DNA from: Chloroflexota bacterium
GTDB taxonomy: Bacteria; Chloroflexota; Limnocylindria; Limnocylindrales; CSP1-4
Assembly (NCBI GenBank): GCA_021785115.1
Contig: JAJYGO010000086.1
Coordinates: forward strand, 1 to 12,331
Reading direction: 5' to 3'
DNA: 12,331 bases
In this document: one piece after another, positions 1 through 6,418 of the stretch
How the letters are laid out: each line of letters begins with the position of its first letter
Numbering within the stretch: the first letter of the stretch is position 1
Notes under the pieces: model-generated
The model's input: only the letters and a program-made list of their open reading frames with translations
Databases searched by the model: none
What the model was told of the DNA's origin: nothing
Made by a program: the position numbers and the translations under genes

Positions 1-1639
1 ACAGGAAGAGCGCCGGGAGCGCGATGTTGCCCGTCACGGCGGCCCAGCCGATCACCGGCGGCAGCGCACCGGCCGCCCCGCCGATCACGATGTTCTGCGG
101 GGTGCTCCGCTTGAGCAGCAGCGTGTAGATGACCACGTAGAACGCGATCGCCAGCAGGGCAAGGAACGCCGCCAGCAGGTTGGCGAAGACGGTGAGCCAG
201 GCGAAGGAGAGCACGCCCAGCGCCAGCCCGAAGATCAGCGCGTTCTCGGGATCCACGGCATGCGCCGGGAGAGGGCGCCGCCGGGTCCGCGACATCAGCT
301 CGTCGATGTCGCGATCGATGTAGCAGTTGATGGCGTTGGCGGAGCCCGCCGCCAGCGCGCCGCCGATCAGCGTGGCCACCACCAGCGCGATCCACGAGCC
401 GACGCGGATCCCCGGCACGTCACGCGTCGCGAGGACCATCGCGGGGACCGTGGTGACCAGGAGCAGCTCGATGATCCGCGGCTTGGTGAGCGCCACGTAC
501 GCGCCGATCCGGGCACGCCACCCGACCGGGCCGGCGGCCTCGCCGATGGCCGGGGTGAAGGGCGCGCGGTCGAGCAGGTCCGCGACCGGGTCGTGGGCCC
601 CGGGCATCGGGACCGCGCCGCCCGCCGGGTCGTGGGCCGCAAACGCCGAGAGTCCCGCCGGGCCGAGATCCGTGCGCTCGCCTCGCCCGGTGCCGCCCGA
701 GCCCTGCGCGGCGGTGCCGCCGGACGCCGTGGCCGGGCTCCCGTCGAGGCGGGTCAGGTAGTAGCTGTGGACGGTCGCCCCCAGGGTGAGGGCCCAGATC
801 GCCGCCGCGAGCGCGACGTGGAGCGCCACGGCCCAGTCGGCGAGCGAGGTGAAGATCTGTGCCGCGCCGACGAAGATCTGGATGACGAAGAGCGCGAGGG
901 CCGAGTGCACCATGGCCACCACCGGGCCGCGGCGGTGGCGGGGCTGGCGCATCGCCGCCCAGGCCGTCACGACCAGGATCAGGCCCGCCACCACGGTCAC
1001 GATGCGGTGCAGGAACTGGGCCATCTCCTCTGCCGAGTGCTGCTGGAAGGACGGGATCAGCGATCCGTTGAAGAGCGGCCAGTCAGGGAAGACCAGGGCC
1101 GCCTCGGTGGCGGTCACGTGCGATCCGAAGAGGAGGAGCGCGTAGATGGACGCGGCCGTCAGGGCCGCCAGGAGCGTGAACCGCTGGCTGCCGCCCCGTG
1201 CCGGCAGGGCATCCGGGTAGCGCGAGCGGATCGCGATGTAGACCAGGATCCCCAGCAGGATCATGGCCGTGGCCAGGTGGGCCGTGACCGTGTCACCCGC
1301 GTTGTTCTCGGCCACGGTGATCGCACCGAGCGCCGCCTGGATCAGCACCACCACCACGGCGATCAGCGACGGCCAGAGGATCGACCGGCGCGTGCGGTAG
1401 CCGCGCCAGGCCATGACGGCCACGCCGACGGCGAGGAAGCCGATGATCATCGCGATGAAGCGGTGGAACCACTCGAGCCACGGGTGGTAGTCGGTGGTGG
1501 ACGGGATGATCTGCCCGTGGCAGAGCGGCCAGTCCGGGCAGCCCATGCCGGAGTCGGTGCCGCGCACGATGGCGCCGATGACGACCAGGACGTAGGTGGC
1601 GATCGCGGTGGTGAGTGCGAGCCTCTGGAAGCGCGTCAT
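1..1639 (-). CDS. ctaAB: Fused heme A synthase / protoheme IX farnesyltransferase (CtaA-CtaB), C-terminus cut by window edge
   Basis: This membrane enzyme carries two steps of heme A synthesis for cytochrome oxidase: farnesylation of protoheme IX (CtaB) and oxidation of heme O to heme A (CtaA). The frame is open from ATG 1639 to the left edge (546 codons). Residues 1-293 are CtaA: a Cys34/Cys40 pair in the first loop (GCPDWPLC) and the four conserved histidines His59 (EWFHR), His121, His211 (FLHR) and His274. The second matching loop reads FPDWPLF, with Phe in place of both Cys. Residues about 295-375 are a Gly/Ala/Pro/Asp-rich linker. CtaB starts near residue 378 ([15 protein letters not shown]) and has the prenyltransferase motif N438-x3-D442-x3-D446 (NCYIDRDID), followed by YTLLLKR and a GGAAGALPP stretch. 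About half of CtaB is present. No strong ribosome site precedes the ATG. I followed the linker codon by codon and found no stop or frame change, so the fusion is real in this sequence. Confidence 0.93.
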   Translation of the reverse strand, partial: MTRFQRLALTTAIATYVLVVIGAIVRGTDSGMGCPDWPLCHGQIIPSTTDYHPWLEWFHRFIAMIIGFLAVGVAVMAWRGYRTRRSILWPSLIAVVVVLIQAALGAITVAENNAGDTVTAHLATAMILLGILVYIAIRSRYPDALPARGGSQRFTLLAALTAASIYALLLFGSHVTATEAALVFPDWPLFNGSLIPSFQQHSAEEMAQFLHRIVTVVAGLILVVTAWAAMRQPRHRRGPVVAMVHSALALFVIQIFVGAAQIFTSLADWAVALHVALAAAIWALTLGATVHSYYLTRLDGSPATASGGTAAQGSGGTGRGERTDLGPAGLSAFAAHDPAGGAVPMPGAHDPVADLLDRAPFTPAIGEAAGPVGWRARIGAYVALTKPRIIELLLVTTVPAMVLATRDVPGIRVGSWIALVVATLIGGALAAGSANAINCYIDRDIDELMSRTRRRPLPAHAVDPENALIFGLALGVLSFAWLTVFANLLAAFLALLAIAFYVVIYTLLLKRSTPQNIVIGGAAGALPPVIGWAAVTGNIALPALFL

Positions 1640-1738
1640 GGGGCGGCGTTCGTGACCTCGAAACGATCGATCGACGGGCGACGAGGCCCTGTGGGGACAG
1701 CGCGGGATGGAATGCGGACGCGGGGGACGCTCGCCGGG

Positions 1739-1744
1739 ATTGTA
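1739..1744 (-). promoter_or_regulatory. Possible -10 box for ctaAB
   Basis: The minus strand reads TACAAT here, five of six matches to the sigma-70 -10 consensus and unusually AT-rich for this spacer. A TTGACG lies at 1755-1760, but the gap between them is only 10 nt, too short for a normal -35/-10 pair, and no good -35 is seen at 17 nt. If used, transcription would begin about 90 nt before the ctaAB ATG. Confidence 0.3.
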
Positions 1745-1816
1745 GCGAACTGCACGTCAAGTGCCGTTCGGCATCCATCTCGAGGCCGAGGGACCCACGA
1801 TCGGGGGCTTGGCGCT

Positions 1817-1908
1817 GAACGGGAAGGACCGGGGCCGGTGACCGGGAAGGGCCGGTGCTGCTGAACGGGAAGGGCCGGGGCCGCTGAACGGGGAGGAACG
1901 GGGCCGGC
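1817..1908. repeat. 23-bp tandem repeat, four copies
   Basis: Units begin at 1817, 1840, 1863 and 1886, an exact 23-bp period. The unit resembles GAACGGGAAGGGCCGGGGCC followed by three variable bases. Copies differ at a few positions: unit 2 has GACCGGGAAGG, unit 4 has GAACGGGGAGG. The period does not preserve reading frame, which fits noncoding DNA. It lies upstream of ctaAB and downstream of pyrE. Confidence 0.9.
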
Positions 1909-1935
1909 CACGGCGCCGGGGCGCCCGGGCCGGCG

Positions 1936-1956
1936 CGCGCACCCGGGCCGTGCGCG
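1936..1956 (-). terminator. Hairpin after pyrE, possible terminator
   Basis: CGCGCAC (1936-1942) and GTGCGCG (1950-1956) form a perfect 7-bp stem with a 7-nt loop, starting about 10 nt after the pyrE stop codon. There is no T-run on the minus strand beyond it, so it is not a classical intrinsic terminator. Its position suggests a role in 3' end formation or mRNA stability. Confidence 0.35.
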
Positions 1957-1966
1957 GCCCCGACGA

Positions 1967-2785
1967 TCAGGTGGCCGGGCCGAGCGTCGTGGGGGGCGTG
2001 CCCGACGGGGTTTCCTGGGCGGGAGCCTGGGGCATGCCCGGGCCGGATCGCGCCGCCTCCCCCTCGGCGATCGGCCCCGCGGCGGCAGTGCGTTTCGTGC
2101 CGCTGGAGCCGGGGATCTCGAGATCGTGGCCCGCGGCGCAGCCGGGGCAGCTCGTCGGTCCGGGATCGTAGGTGGGCAGCTCCAGCGTCCAGAGCGCCTG
2201 CGCCGGGTAGGCGTGGCCGCTCACCGGCGACGTGACGCTCTGCAGGCCGCCGGAGCGGTCCACCAGCACCGCCGCCAGGACCAGCTCGGCACCGGCCGCC
2301 TCGATCGGCGGCAGCATCGCCAGCAGCGAGCCGCCGGTGGTCAGGATGTCGTCCACCAGCAGGACCCGCTCGCCCTCGGCGAGCTGGAACCCGCGGCGGA
2401 ACTCGCGTCGCGTCGTGCCGTCCGGGTCGTGGACCTCCTCAGCGAAGATGCCGCGCACGCCCAGCTGCCGGGCGACCTCGAAGGCGAGGATCACGCCGCC
2501 CGTGGTGGGCCCGACCACCACGTCCACGGCGCGTCCCTCCGGCCCGGACACGAGCGCGGCGAGGTGGCTGCACAGCTCGGAGACCGCGTCGGGGAACTGC
2601 AGGACCTGGAACTTCTCCAGGTAGCGCTGCGCGTGGCGACCGCTCTTCAGCTGGAAATGGCCGTCCCGCAGGGCGCCGGAGGCCACGAAGAGCTCCTCCA
2701 CGCGCCGGGCCACGGCCGCCTGGTCCGGAGCCCTCCCGGCGCCGACCGTCTCGTCGCCCGTGCCTGTCGAACCACTCGCGCTCAT
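1967..2785 (-). CDS. pyrE: Orotate phosphoribosyltransferase
   Basis: This cytosolic enzyme joins orotate to PRPP to give OMP, the fifth step of de novo pyrimidine synthesis. The 272-aa product has the PRPP-binding motif VLLVDDILTTGGS at residues 141-153, VVVGPTTGGVILAFEVA at about 89-105 and FQLKSGRHAQRY at 44-55. A CPGC pair (Cys213, Cys216) lies in a segment ending EIPGSSG, as in the longer bacterial PyrE type. After residue 229 comes a 43-residue Pro/Ala/Gly/Thr-rich tail with no recognised motif. The first 20 residues are also low complexity. I chose ATG 2785 because it overlaps the stop of the small ORF upstream (ATGA) and because the in-frame extension further upstream has only about half G/C at third positions, unlike a coding frame here. 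Translation probably depends on coupling, since no strong ribosome site is visible. It is the last gene of the operon. Confidence 0.95.
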   Translation of the reverse strand: MSASGSTGTGDETVGAGRAPDQAAVARRVEELFVASGALRDGHFQLKSGRHAQRYLEKFQVLQFPDAVSELCSHLAALVSGPEGRAVDVVVGPTTGGVILAFEVARQLGVRGIFAEEVHDPDGTTRREFRRGFQLAEGERVLLVDDILTTGGSLLAMLPPIEAAGAELVLAAVLVDRSGGLQSVTSPVSGHAYPAQALWTLELPTYDPGPTSCPGCAAGHDLEIPGSSGTKRTAAAGPIAEGEAARSGPGMPQAPAQETPSGTPPTTLGPAT

Positions 2786-2913
2786 CGCACCACCCACCGC
2801 ACGCACTGCATCGCCGCGTCGTCTGCCTTCACCGCGTCCGCCGTCTCCATCGGTCCGGCCATCTCCACCGTTTCGGCCATCGTCGCCCCGTCGTTCCGCT
2901 GCCGCGCGTTCAC
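2782..2913 (-). CDS. Small 43-aa ORF between pyrD and pyrE, function unknown
   Basis: This ORF starts with GTG 2913 inside the pyrD stop (GTGA) and ends with TGA inside the pyrE start (ATGA), so it fills the pyrD-pyrE gap exactly. A GGAG ribosome site lies at 2922-2925, 8 nt before the GTG. From the inner ATG (2880) onward, about 28 of 32 codons end in G or C by hand count, against about half in the competing pyrE-frame extension. The peptide has a basic start (NARQR), an acidic Met/Ala-rich middle with Met at 12, 18, 22 and 35, one Cys (37) and a basic, aromatic end (CVRWVVR). It has no signal peptide or membrane segment. I do not recognise a family. It could be a microprotein acting with the Pyr enzymes or simply an ORF that carries ribosomes from pyrD to pyrE. 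The ORF is well supported; that the peptide has its own function is not. Confidence 0.6.
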   Translation of the reverse strand: MNARQRNDGATMAETVEMAGPMETADAVKADDAAMQCVRWVVR

Positions 2914-4157
2914 GGCCGGTACTCCACGCCCTTGGCCGAGGGCCGCCCGGGCCGTGCCGGGAGCGCCGTGCCGACCAGCGGCAGGTGGCTCGACAGTCCG
3001 CGCGCCGCACAGTACGCGCGCAGCTCGTCCACCAGGCGCAGCGGGACCTCGGGGTCGGCGAAGATCGCCGTGCCCACCTGGACCGCGATCGCGCCCGCGG
3101 CGAGGTAGTCCAGGGCGTCGTCGAGCGTGCTGATGCCCCCGATCGCCACCACGGGGATGCTCACCACCTGCGCCACCTCGTACACGATGCGCAGCCCGAC
3201 CGGGCGGATGGCCGGCCCGGACAACCCGCCGTACACGTTGCCGAGCAGGGGACGGCCGGTGCCCCGGTCGATGGCGATCCCCGACAGGGTGTTGATGGCC
3301 GTGATGGCGTCCGCGCCGGCGTCCTCGATCGCCCGGGCGATGGGCCGGATGTCCGTGACGTTCGGGGAGAGCTTGACCAGCAGGGGCAGGTCCGTGGCCC
3401 GGCGCACGGCCGCGGTGACGGCCGCCGCGGCGTCGCGGTCGACGGCGAACTGGAGCCCCCCCTTGCCGACGTTGGGGCAGCTGATGTTGAGCTCGATCCC
3501 GGCCACGCCGGGAACGCCGTCCAGGCGCTGCGCCACGCCCACGTAGTCGTCGATCGACTCGCCCGCCACGTTCACCAGGACGGGGACCTGCCAGCCCGCC
3601 CAGAGCGGCGCGTAGCGCTCGATGACGGCGTCCACGCCGGGGTTCTGCAGGCCGATCGAGTTCAGCATCCCGCCCGGGGTCTCCGTCACGCGTGGTGGCG
3701 GGTTGCCGGCGCGCGGCTTCAGCGTGGTGCCCTTGCAGCAGATCGCGCCCAGCCGCTGGACGTCCACGACCTCGCCGTACTCGATCCCGTAGCCGAACGT
3801 GCCCGAGGCGACCAGCACGGGGTTCTGCAGCACCAGGCCGCCCGGGCGCTTCGGTGCCAGGTCGACCGACAGGTCCACCGCCGCCCCGGCGATGCCCGGC
3901 ACCGGTCCGGCGACCGGCATGCCGTTCGATCCTGTCACGGGCGACGGGGCTCCGCCGGGCACGCGCGCGTAGCCGCTCGGCCCGCTGCCTGCCGCGCGAC
4001 CCGGCGCGGGGGTCCCGGCGGTCGTCTCCGGCGCGCCCGGGGTGCCCGGAACGCCGCCTGCCCGGTTCCGGGGCGCCCGCAGGCCGAGGCGGGGTTCCCC
4101 TGCATAGGGGGAACGCGCACGCGGTCCGCTGGTGACGATCGAACGCCGGCGCTTCAC
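2910..4157 (-). CDS. pyrD: Dihydroorotate dehydrogenase, class 1B catalytic subunit
   Basis: This FMN enzyme oxidises dihydroorotate to orotate and, with PyrK, passes electrons to NAD+. The conserved core begins LSVDLAP and has NPVLVASGTFGYG, the lysine motif KGTTLKPRAGNPPPRV, GGMLNSIGLQNPG, the catalytic-Cys motif ELNISCPNV that marks class 1, LVKLSPNV, and the FMN phosphate site AIGGIS...GAIAVQVGTAIF. From GTG 4157 the product is 415 aa, against about 300-310 usual. The extra 79 residues at the N-terminus are Arg/Pro/Gly/Ala-rich. I chose this GTG because it overlaps the pyrK stop (GTGA), has GGAGG 7 nt upstream, and the extension keeps high third-position GC (about 84 percent by hand count). 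The alternative is ATG 3920 (336 aa), preceded by AGGA at 9 nt, which would leave a 233-bp spacer. Function is certain; the start is not. Confidence 0.95.
   Translation of the reverse strand: MKRRRSIVTSGPRARSPYAGEPRLGLRAPRNRAGGVPGTPGAPETTAGTPAPGRAAGSGPSGYARVPGGAPSPVTGSNGMPVAGPVPGIAGAAVDLSVDLAPKRPGGLVLQNPVLVASGTFGYGIEYGEVVDVQRLGAICCKGTTLKPRAGNPPPRVTETPGGMLNSIGLQNPGVDAVIERYAPLWAGWQVPVLVNVAGESIDDYVGVAQRLDGVPGVAGIELNISCPNVGKGGLQFAVDRDAAAAVTAAVRRATDLPLLVKLSPNVTDIRPIARAIEDAGADAITAINTLSGIAIDRGTGRPLLGNVYGGLSGPAIRPVGLRIVYEVAQVVSIPVVAIGGISTLDDALDYLAAGAIAVQVGTAIFADPEVPLRLVDELRAYCAARGLSSHLPLVGTALPARPGRPSAKGVEYRP
2922..2925 (-). promoter_or_regulatory. Ribosome binding site of the 43-aa ORF
   Basis: The minus strand has GGAG, within the last codons of pyrD, 8 nt upstream of GTG 2913. 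Good spacing here is one of the reasons for calling the small ORF. Confidence 0.55.
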
Positions 4158-5011
4158 GCGGGTTCCTCCCAGGCGATCTCCTCCGCGGCGAAGACGGGCC
4201 CCTCCCGGCAGACGCGCAGCGGTCCCTCCACGCCCCACACCACGCAGCCGAGGCAGGCGCCCACCGCGCATCCCATGTGCTGCTCCATCGAGACCTGCAG
4301 CCACGACCGCCGGCGGGCCTGCGGCGATCCGGGCGGAACCGGTCGCCCGGTACCCCGCTTGCGCCCGAGCCGCGCCACGCCGAGCCGTGCCTGCCGCCCG
4401 GCGGCCAGCGACGCCAGCGCCGACAGCATGGGATATGGCCCGCAGGCGAACGCCTGGTCCGCCCAGGCCTCGTACGCGGGCAGCAGGTCCGTCACCCGGC
4501 CCGGCTGGCCCAGCGACCCGTCCTCGGTGGCCACCACGTACTCCACCTCGTCGGGGAGCAGCGTCGAGGGGTAGACGTCACCGGCGGTGGCCGCCCCGAA
4601 GAGGAGGGTGACCTGCCGCCCCGCCTCCAGGGACTCGTCCACCAGGAAGCGGACTCCCGCCACGCCCAGGCCGCCCGCGATGAGGAGCACATGGTGGGTC
4701 CGTGGATCGACCTCGAATGGCCGACCCAGCGGTCCCAGCATGGGCACGGTGTCGCCCGGGCGCGCGCGGGCGAGGAGCTCTGTCCCCTTGCCGGCGATCC
4801 GGAAGTGCAGGGTGATCTCGCCGGCCACCCGGTCGACGGTGTTGATGCTGATGGGACGCCGGAGGACCAGCCCCGAGTAGTCCGGCGTGCGGACGTGCAC
4901 GAACTGGCCGGCCCGCGCGCCGGCGGCGAGCCAGGGCGCCCGGTAGCGCTGGAGCCACTGGCGAGGCAGGATCTCCCGCGTCTCGACGAGCTCGGCGTCG
5001 AGGAGGCGCAT
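4154..5011 (-). CDS. pyrK: Dihydroorotate dehydrogenase electron transfer subunit
   Basis: PyrK carries FAD and a [2Fe-2S] cluster and moves electrons from the FMN of PyrD to NAD+. The 285-aa product has the FAD motif RRPISI at residues 51-56, the nucleotide-binding GGLGVAG at 113-119, FACGPYPML at 188-196, and a cluster of four cysteines at 248, 253, 256 and 268 (C-x4-C-x2-C-x11-C) ending in VCREGPVF, typical of PyrK. The family usually runs almost directly from the CGP helix into the strand before the cluster. Here residues about 209-237 form an extra Arg/Pro/Gly-rich insert. ATG 5011 is chosen because the protein begins right at the family's usual N-terminus; the much longer open frame upstream overlaps the acidic gene and is Arg-rich noise. 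The stop overlaps the pyrD start, as expected for subunits of one complex. Confidence 0.95.
   Translation of the reverse strand: MRLLDAELVETREILPRQWLQRYRAPWLAAGARAGQFVHVRTPDYSGLVLRRPISINTVDRVAGEITLHFRIAGKGTELLARARPGDTVPMLGPLGRPFEVDPRTHHVLLIAGGLGVAGVRFLVDESLEAGRQVTLLFGAATAGDVYPSTLLPDEVEYVVATEDGSLGQPGRVTDLLPAYEAWADQAFACGPYPMLSALASLAAGRQARLGVARLGRKRGTGRPVPPGSPQARRRSWLQVSMEQHMGCAVGACLGCVVWGVEGPLRVCREGPVFAAEEIAWEEPA
4165..4169 (-). promoter_or_regulatory. Ribosome binding site supporting the GTG start of pyrD
   Basis: The minus strand reads GGAGG inside the end of pyrK, 7 nt before GTG 4157, which itself overlaps the pyrK TGA. This is the strongest ribosome site near pyrD and favours the long form of the protein over ATG 3920. 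Confidence 0.6.
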
Positions 5012-5031
5012 CGGTCCCGGTGTCCCGACCC

Positions 5032-5919
5032 TCAGGCGTCGGGCGACCGGTCGTCCCCGTCGCCCTCGTCGTCGTTCTCGCCGATCACGGTCGGGAAGGC
5101 GTCGGCAAGGGCGTCCGCCACGTCCCCGAAGACGTCGGTCGGGTCGTAGAACTCCACCAGCTCCGCGGCGGAGTCGAGGCGCCGCCAGCGGTCCTCCTCG
5201 TCCTCCGGCACGACCTCGGCGATCAGGCGTCCCTCGCCGGTCAGGGTCAGGCGCTCGTCGTCGTCGTCGATGATCATCAGGTCGCCCAGGCGGGCGGCGA
5301 GCGGTCGCGCGCTGCCCTCGAACTGCTCGACCAGCCGCGCCTCCGCCTCCTGGCTGCGCTCCTGGAAGGTGAGGGCAAGGTCGTACAGGCGCGACGCCGC
5401 CTCCTCCGCGTCCGCCGGCGGTTCCTCCTCCGCGTGCTTCGCGGCCCAGGCATCGGCCGCGGCGGCGTAGGTGCCCTCGTCCGCGGCGACCGCGTAGCCC
5501 TCCTCGGCCACGGTCTCGTCGGGCGCGATCCCGGCCGCCTCCATCAGCTCGTCGGCCGCGGTGGGCTCCTCGCCCAGCCCGGCCGCGGCGCGCGCGGCCT
5601 CGGCGAATGCCGCGAACACCTCGGCGGGGTTGTACAGCTCGACGAGCTCGGCGGCGGACTCGATGACCTCCGTCTCGGAGACCCACTCGCCGCTGTCGTC
5701 CTGGTAGCGGGTGCGCGAGCGGAACGTCCCGTCCGGGGCGACCGCGAGGTAGTCCGGCTCCTCGTCGATCAGGACGAGGCCGCCCGCGTCCTCGATCCGC
5801 TCCGCGTTGGCGTCGAGGAACCGGCGGAGCTGTTCGGCGGACTTGACGAGGAAATCGCGTCGCTCGAGGGCGGCATCGGCGGCGATCTCGCCGAGCGACT
5901 GGTTGCGGCTCAGGTCCAT
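5032..5919 (-). CDS. Acidic 295-aa protein with an internal duplication, function unknown
   Basis: I do not recognise a family. The product is strongly acidic and Ala-rich, with no signal peptide, membrane segment or cysteine, so it is probably cytosolic. Two related halves can be seen. Residues about 19-110 and 187-272 each have a helical stretch, a hydrophobic strand followed by acids (GLVLIDEE at 47-54, DLMIIDDD at 213-220), a predicted strand region and then SAAELVExYxPxxVF (residues 89-102 and 250-263). Between them lies an Ala/Glu-rich linker of about 75 residues. The C-terminus is a run of Asp/Glu/Gly. ATG 5919 has an excellent ribosome site (AAGGAG, 6 nt away) that overlaps the stop of the 108-aa gene. 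The gap to pyrK is 20 nt, so the gene is probably in the pyr operon, but the sequence gives no clue to a link with pyrimidines. Confidence 0.85.
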   Translation of the reverse strand: MDLSRNQSLGEIAADAALERRDFLVKSAEQLRRFLDANAERIEDAGGLVLIDEEPDYLAVAPDGTFRSRTRYQDDSGEWVSETEVIESAAELVELYNPAEVFAAFAEAARAAAGLGEEPTAADELMEAAGIAPDETVAEEGYAVAADEGTYAAAADAWAAKHAEEEPPADAEEAASRLYDLALTFQERSQEAEARLVEQFEGSARPLAARLGDLMIIDDDDERLTLTGEGRLIAEVVPEDEEDRWRRLDSAAELVEFYDPTDVFGDVADALADAFPTVIGENDDEGDGDDRSPDA

Positions 5920-5925
5920 CGTGCG

Positions 5926-5931
5926 CTCCTT
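5926..5931 (-). promoter_or_regulatory. Ribosome binding site of the 295-aa gene
   Basis: The minus strand reads AAGGAG, 6 nt before ATG 5919, and it overlaps the TAA stop of the preceding 108-aa gene. This fixes the start and indicates that the two genes share one transcript. Confidence 0.7.
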
Positions 5932-6256
5932 ACGGGTGGTACTCGAGGTCGGGGCCCATGCGCTCGCGAAGGAGCATGGAATGGTGGCGCTGGAAGATCC
6001 ACTCCCCGGCGCGATGGCCGATCTTCCGGGTCGCCTCGTCCGCCTCGAGCCTGTCGAGCGCGGCGTAGTCGGGGAGCTGGAACATGATCAGGTTGTCGAA
6101 GTCCCAGCCGTGGGCGATGTTGTACCAGCCCAGGAACTTGATGTTGAACTTCTCCTCGTACTCGCGGACCTGGCGCGGGAACATGGTCCGCATGAAGAAC
6201 TTGAAGAAGGCGTCGCGGCCGCGACGGACCGAGAAGAACGTTGCGAGGACGGGCAC
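5930..6256 (-). CDS. Conserved-looking 108-aa protein, possible dimeric alpha/beta-barrel fold
   Basis: The first gene of the minus-strand operon starts with GTG 6256, preceded by GGAG at 6264-6267 (7-nt spacing). The protein is compact, rich in aromatics and histidine, and does not look like a chance frame. It has an N-terminal strand (VLATFFSV), a Phe/Arg-rich helix (residues 13-36), FLGWYNIAHGWDFDNLIMFQLPDY at the centre, a helix from about 65 to 84, and an end segment with HH at 91-92 and LLRERMGPDLEYHP. The strand-helix-strand-strand-helix-strand order and its size resemble the ferredoxin-like dimeric barrel proteins (EthD, NIPSNAP and similar), but I cannot assign a family from sequence alone. 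Its stop overlaps the ribosome site of the next gene. Role in the pyrimidine operon unknown. Confidence 0.8.
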   Translation of the reverse strand: MPVLATFFSVRRGRDAFFKFFMRTMFPRQVREYEEKFNIKFLGWYNIAHGWDFDNLIMFQLPDYAALDRLEADEATRKIGHRAGEWIFQRHHSMLLRERMGPDLEYHP

Positions 6257-6307
6257 GCGATCTCTCCGGGGTCAACCCACGATCAGTGGACGCTCGGTGA
6301 CGCGCTC

Positions 6308-6313
6308 ATTGTC
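6308..6313 (-). promoter_or_regulatory. Possible -10 box for the pyr operon
   Basis: The minus strand reads GACAAT about 52 nt upstream of the GTG at 6256. No good -35 lies 17 nt further upstream; that position falls inside the palindrome at 6322-6341. This would fit an activator- or repressor-controlled promoter, but the call is weak. Confidence 0.25.
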
Positions 6314-6321
6314 GCACGCCG

Positions 6322-6341
6322 GGGGCGGCTGACTCCGCCCC
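6322..6341. promoter_or_regulatory. Palindrome GGGGCGG-CTGACT-CCGCCCC, candidate operator
   Basis: A perfect 7-bp inverted repeat with a 6-nt centre sits 66 bp upstream of the minus-strand operon, where its -35 region would be. It could be an operator or an mRNA hairpin. It shares the core CTGACTC with the palindrome at 6419-6433. No T-run follows it. Confidence 0.35.
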
Positions 6342-6418
6342 ATCGCGCGGGCATCGCGCGATCCGCGTCCCAATCGCCACCCGGCCGGCCGCGCTCCGCC
6401 ACCGAGTCGCCACCCTCT

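Larger units (their letters stand above)
1640..1966. other. Noncoding spacer between pyrE and ctaAB
   Basis: This 327-bp gap lies downstream of pyrE and upstream of ctaAB, both on the minus strand. It holds four copies of a 23-bp repeat, a hairpin just after pyrE, a -10-like box for ctaAB and a short palindrome CGATCGATCG at 1664-1673 in the presumed ctaAB leader. Open frames cross it on both strands, but the repeat period is not a multiple of three and no conserved protein is visible, so I see no gene here. Confidence 0.7.

Noticed and set aside
1755..1760. TTGACG as the -35 box of ctaAB
   Set aside because: Only 10 nt separate it from TACAAT, and nothing like a -10 box lies 16-18 nt downstream.
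260..1864. 534-aa open frame on the plus strand
   Set aside because: It lies antisense to ctaAB, is made of Arg/Gly/Asp/His-rich sequence with no motif, and reflects the open frames common in GC-rich DNA.
2786..3010. Upstream extension of pyrE to an ATG at 3010
   Set aside because: It would overlap the conserved end of pyrD, its third-position GC falls to about half, and the ATG at 2785 fits the coupled small ORF.
5012..5686. Upstream extension of pyrK into the acidic gene
   Set aside because: The added 225 residues are almost only Arg and Gly, overlap a better gene with a strong ribosome site, and PyrK already has a family-like start at 5011.
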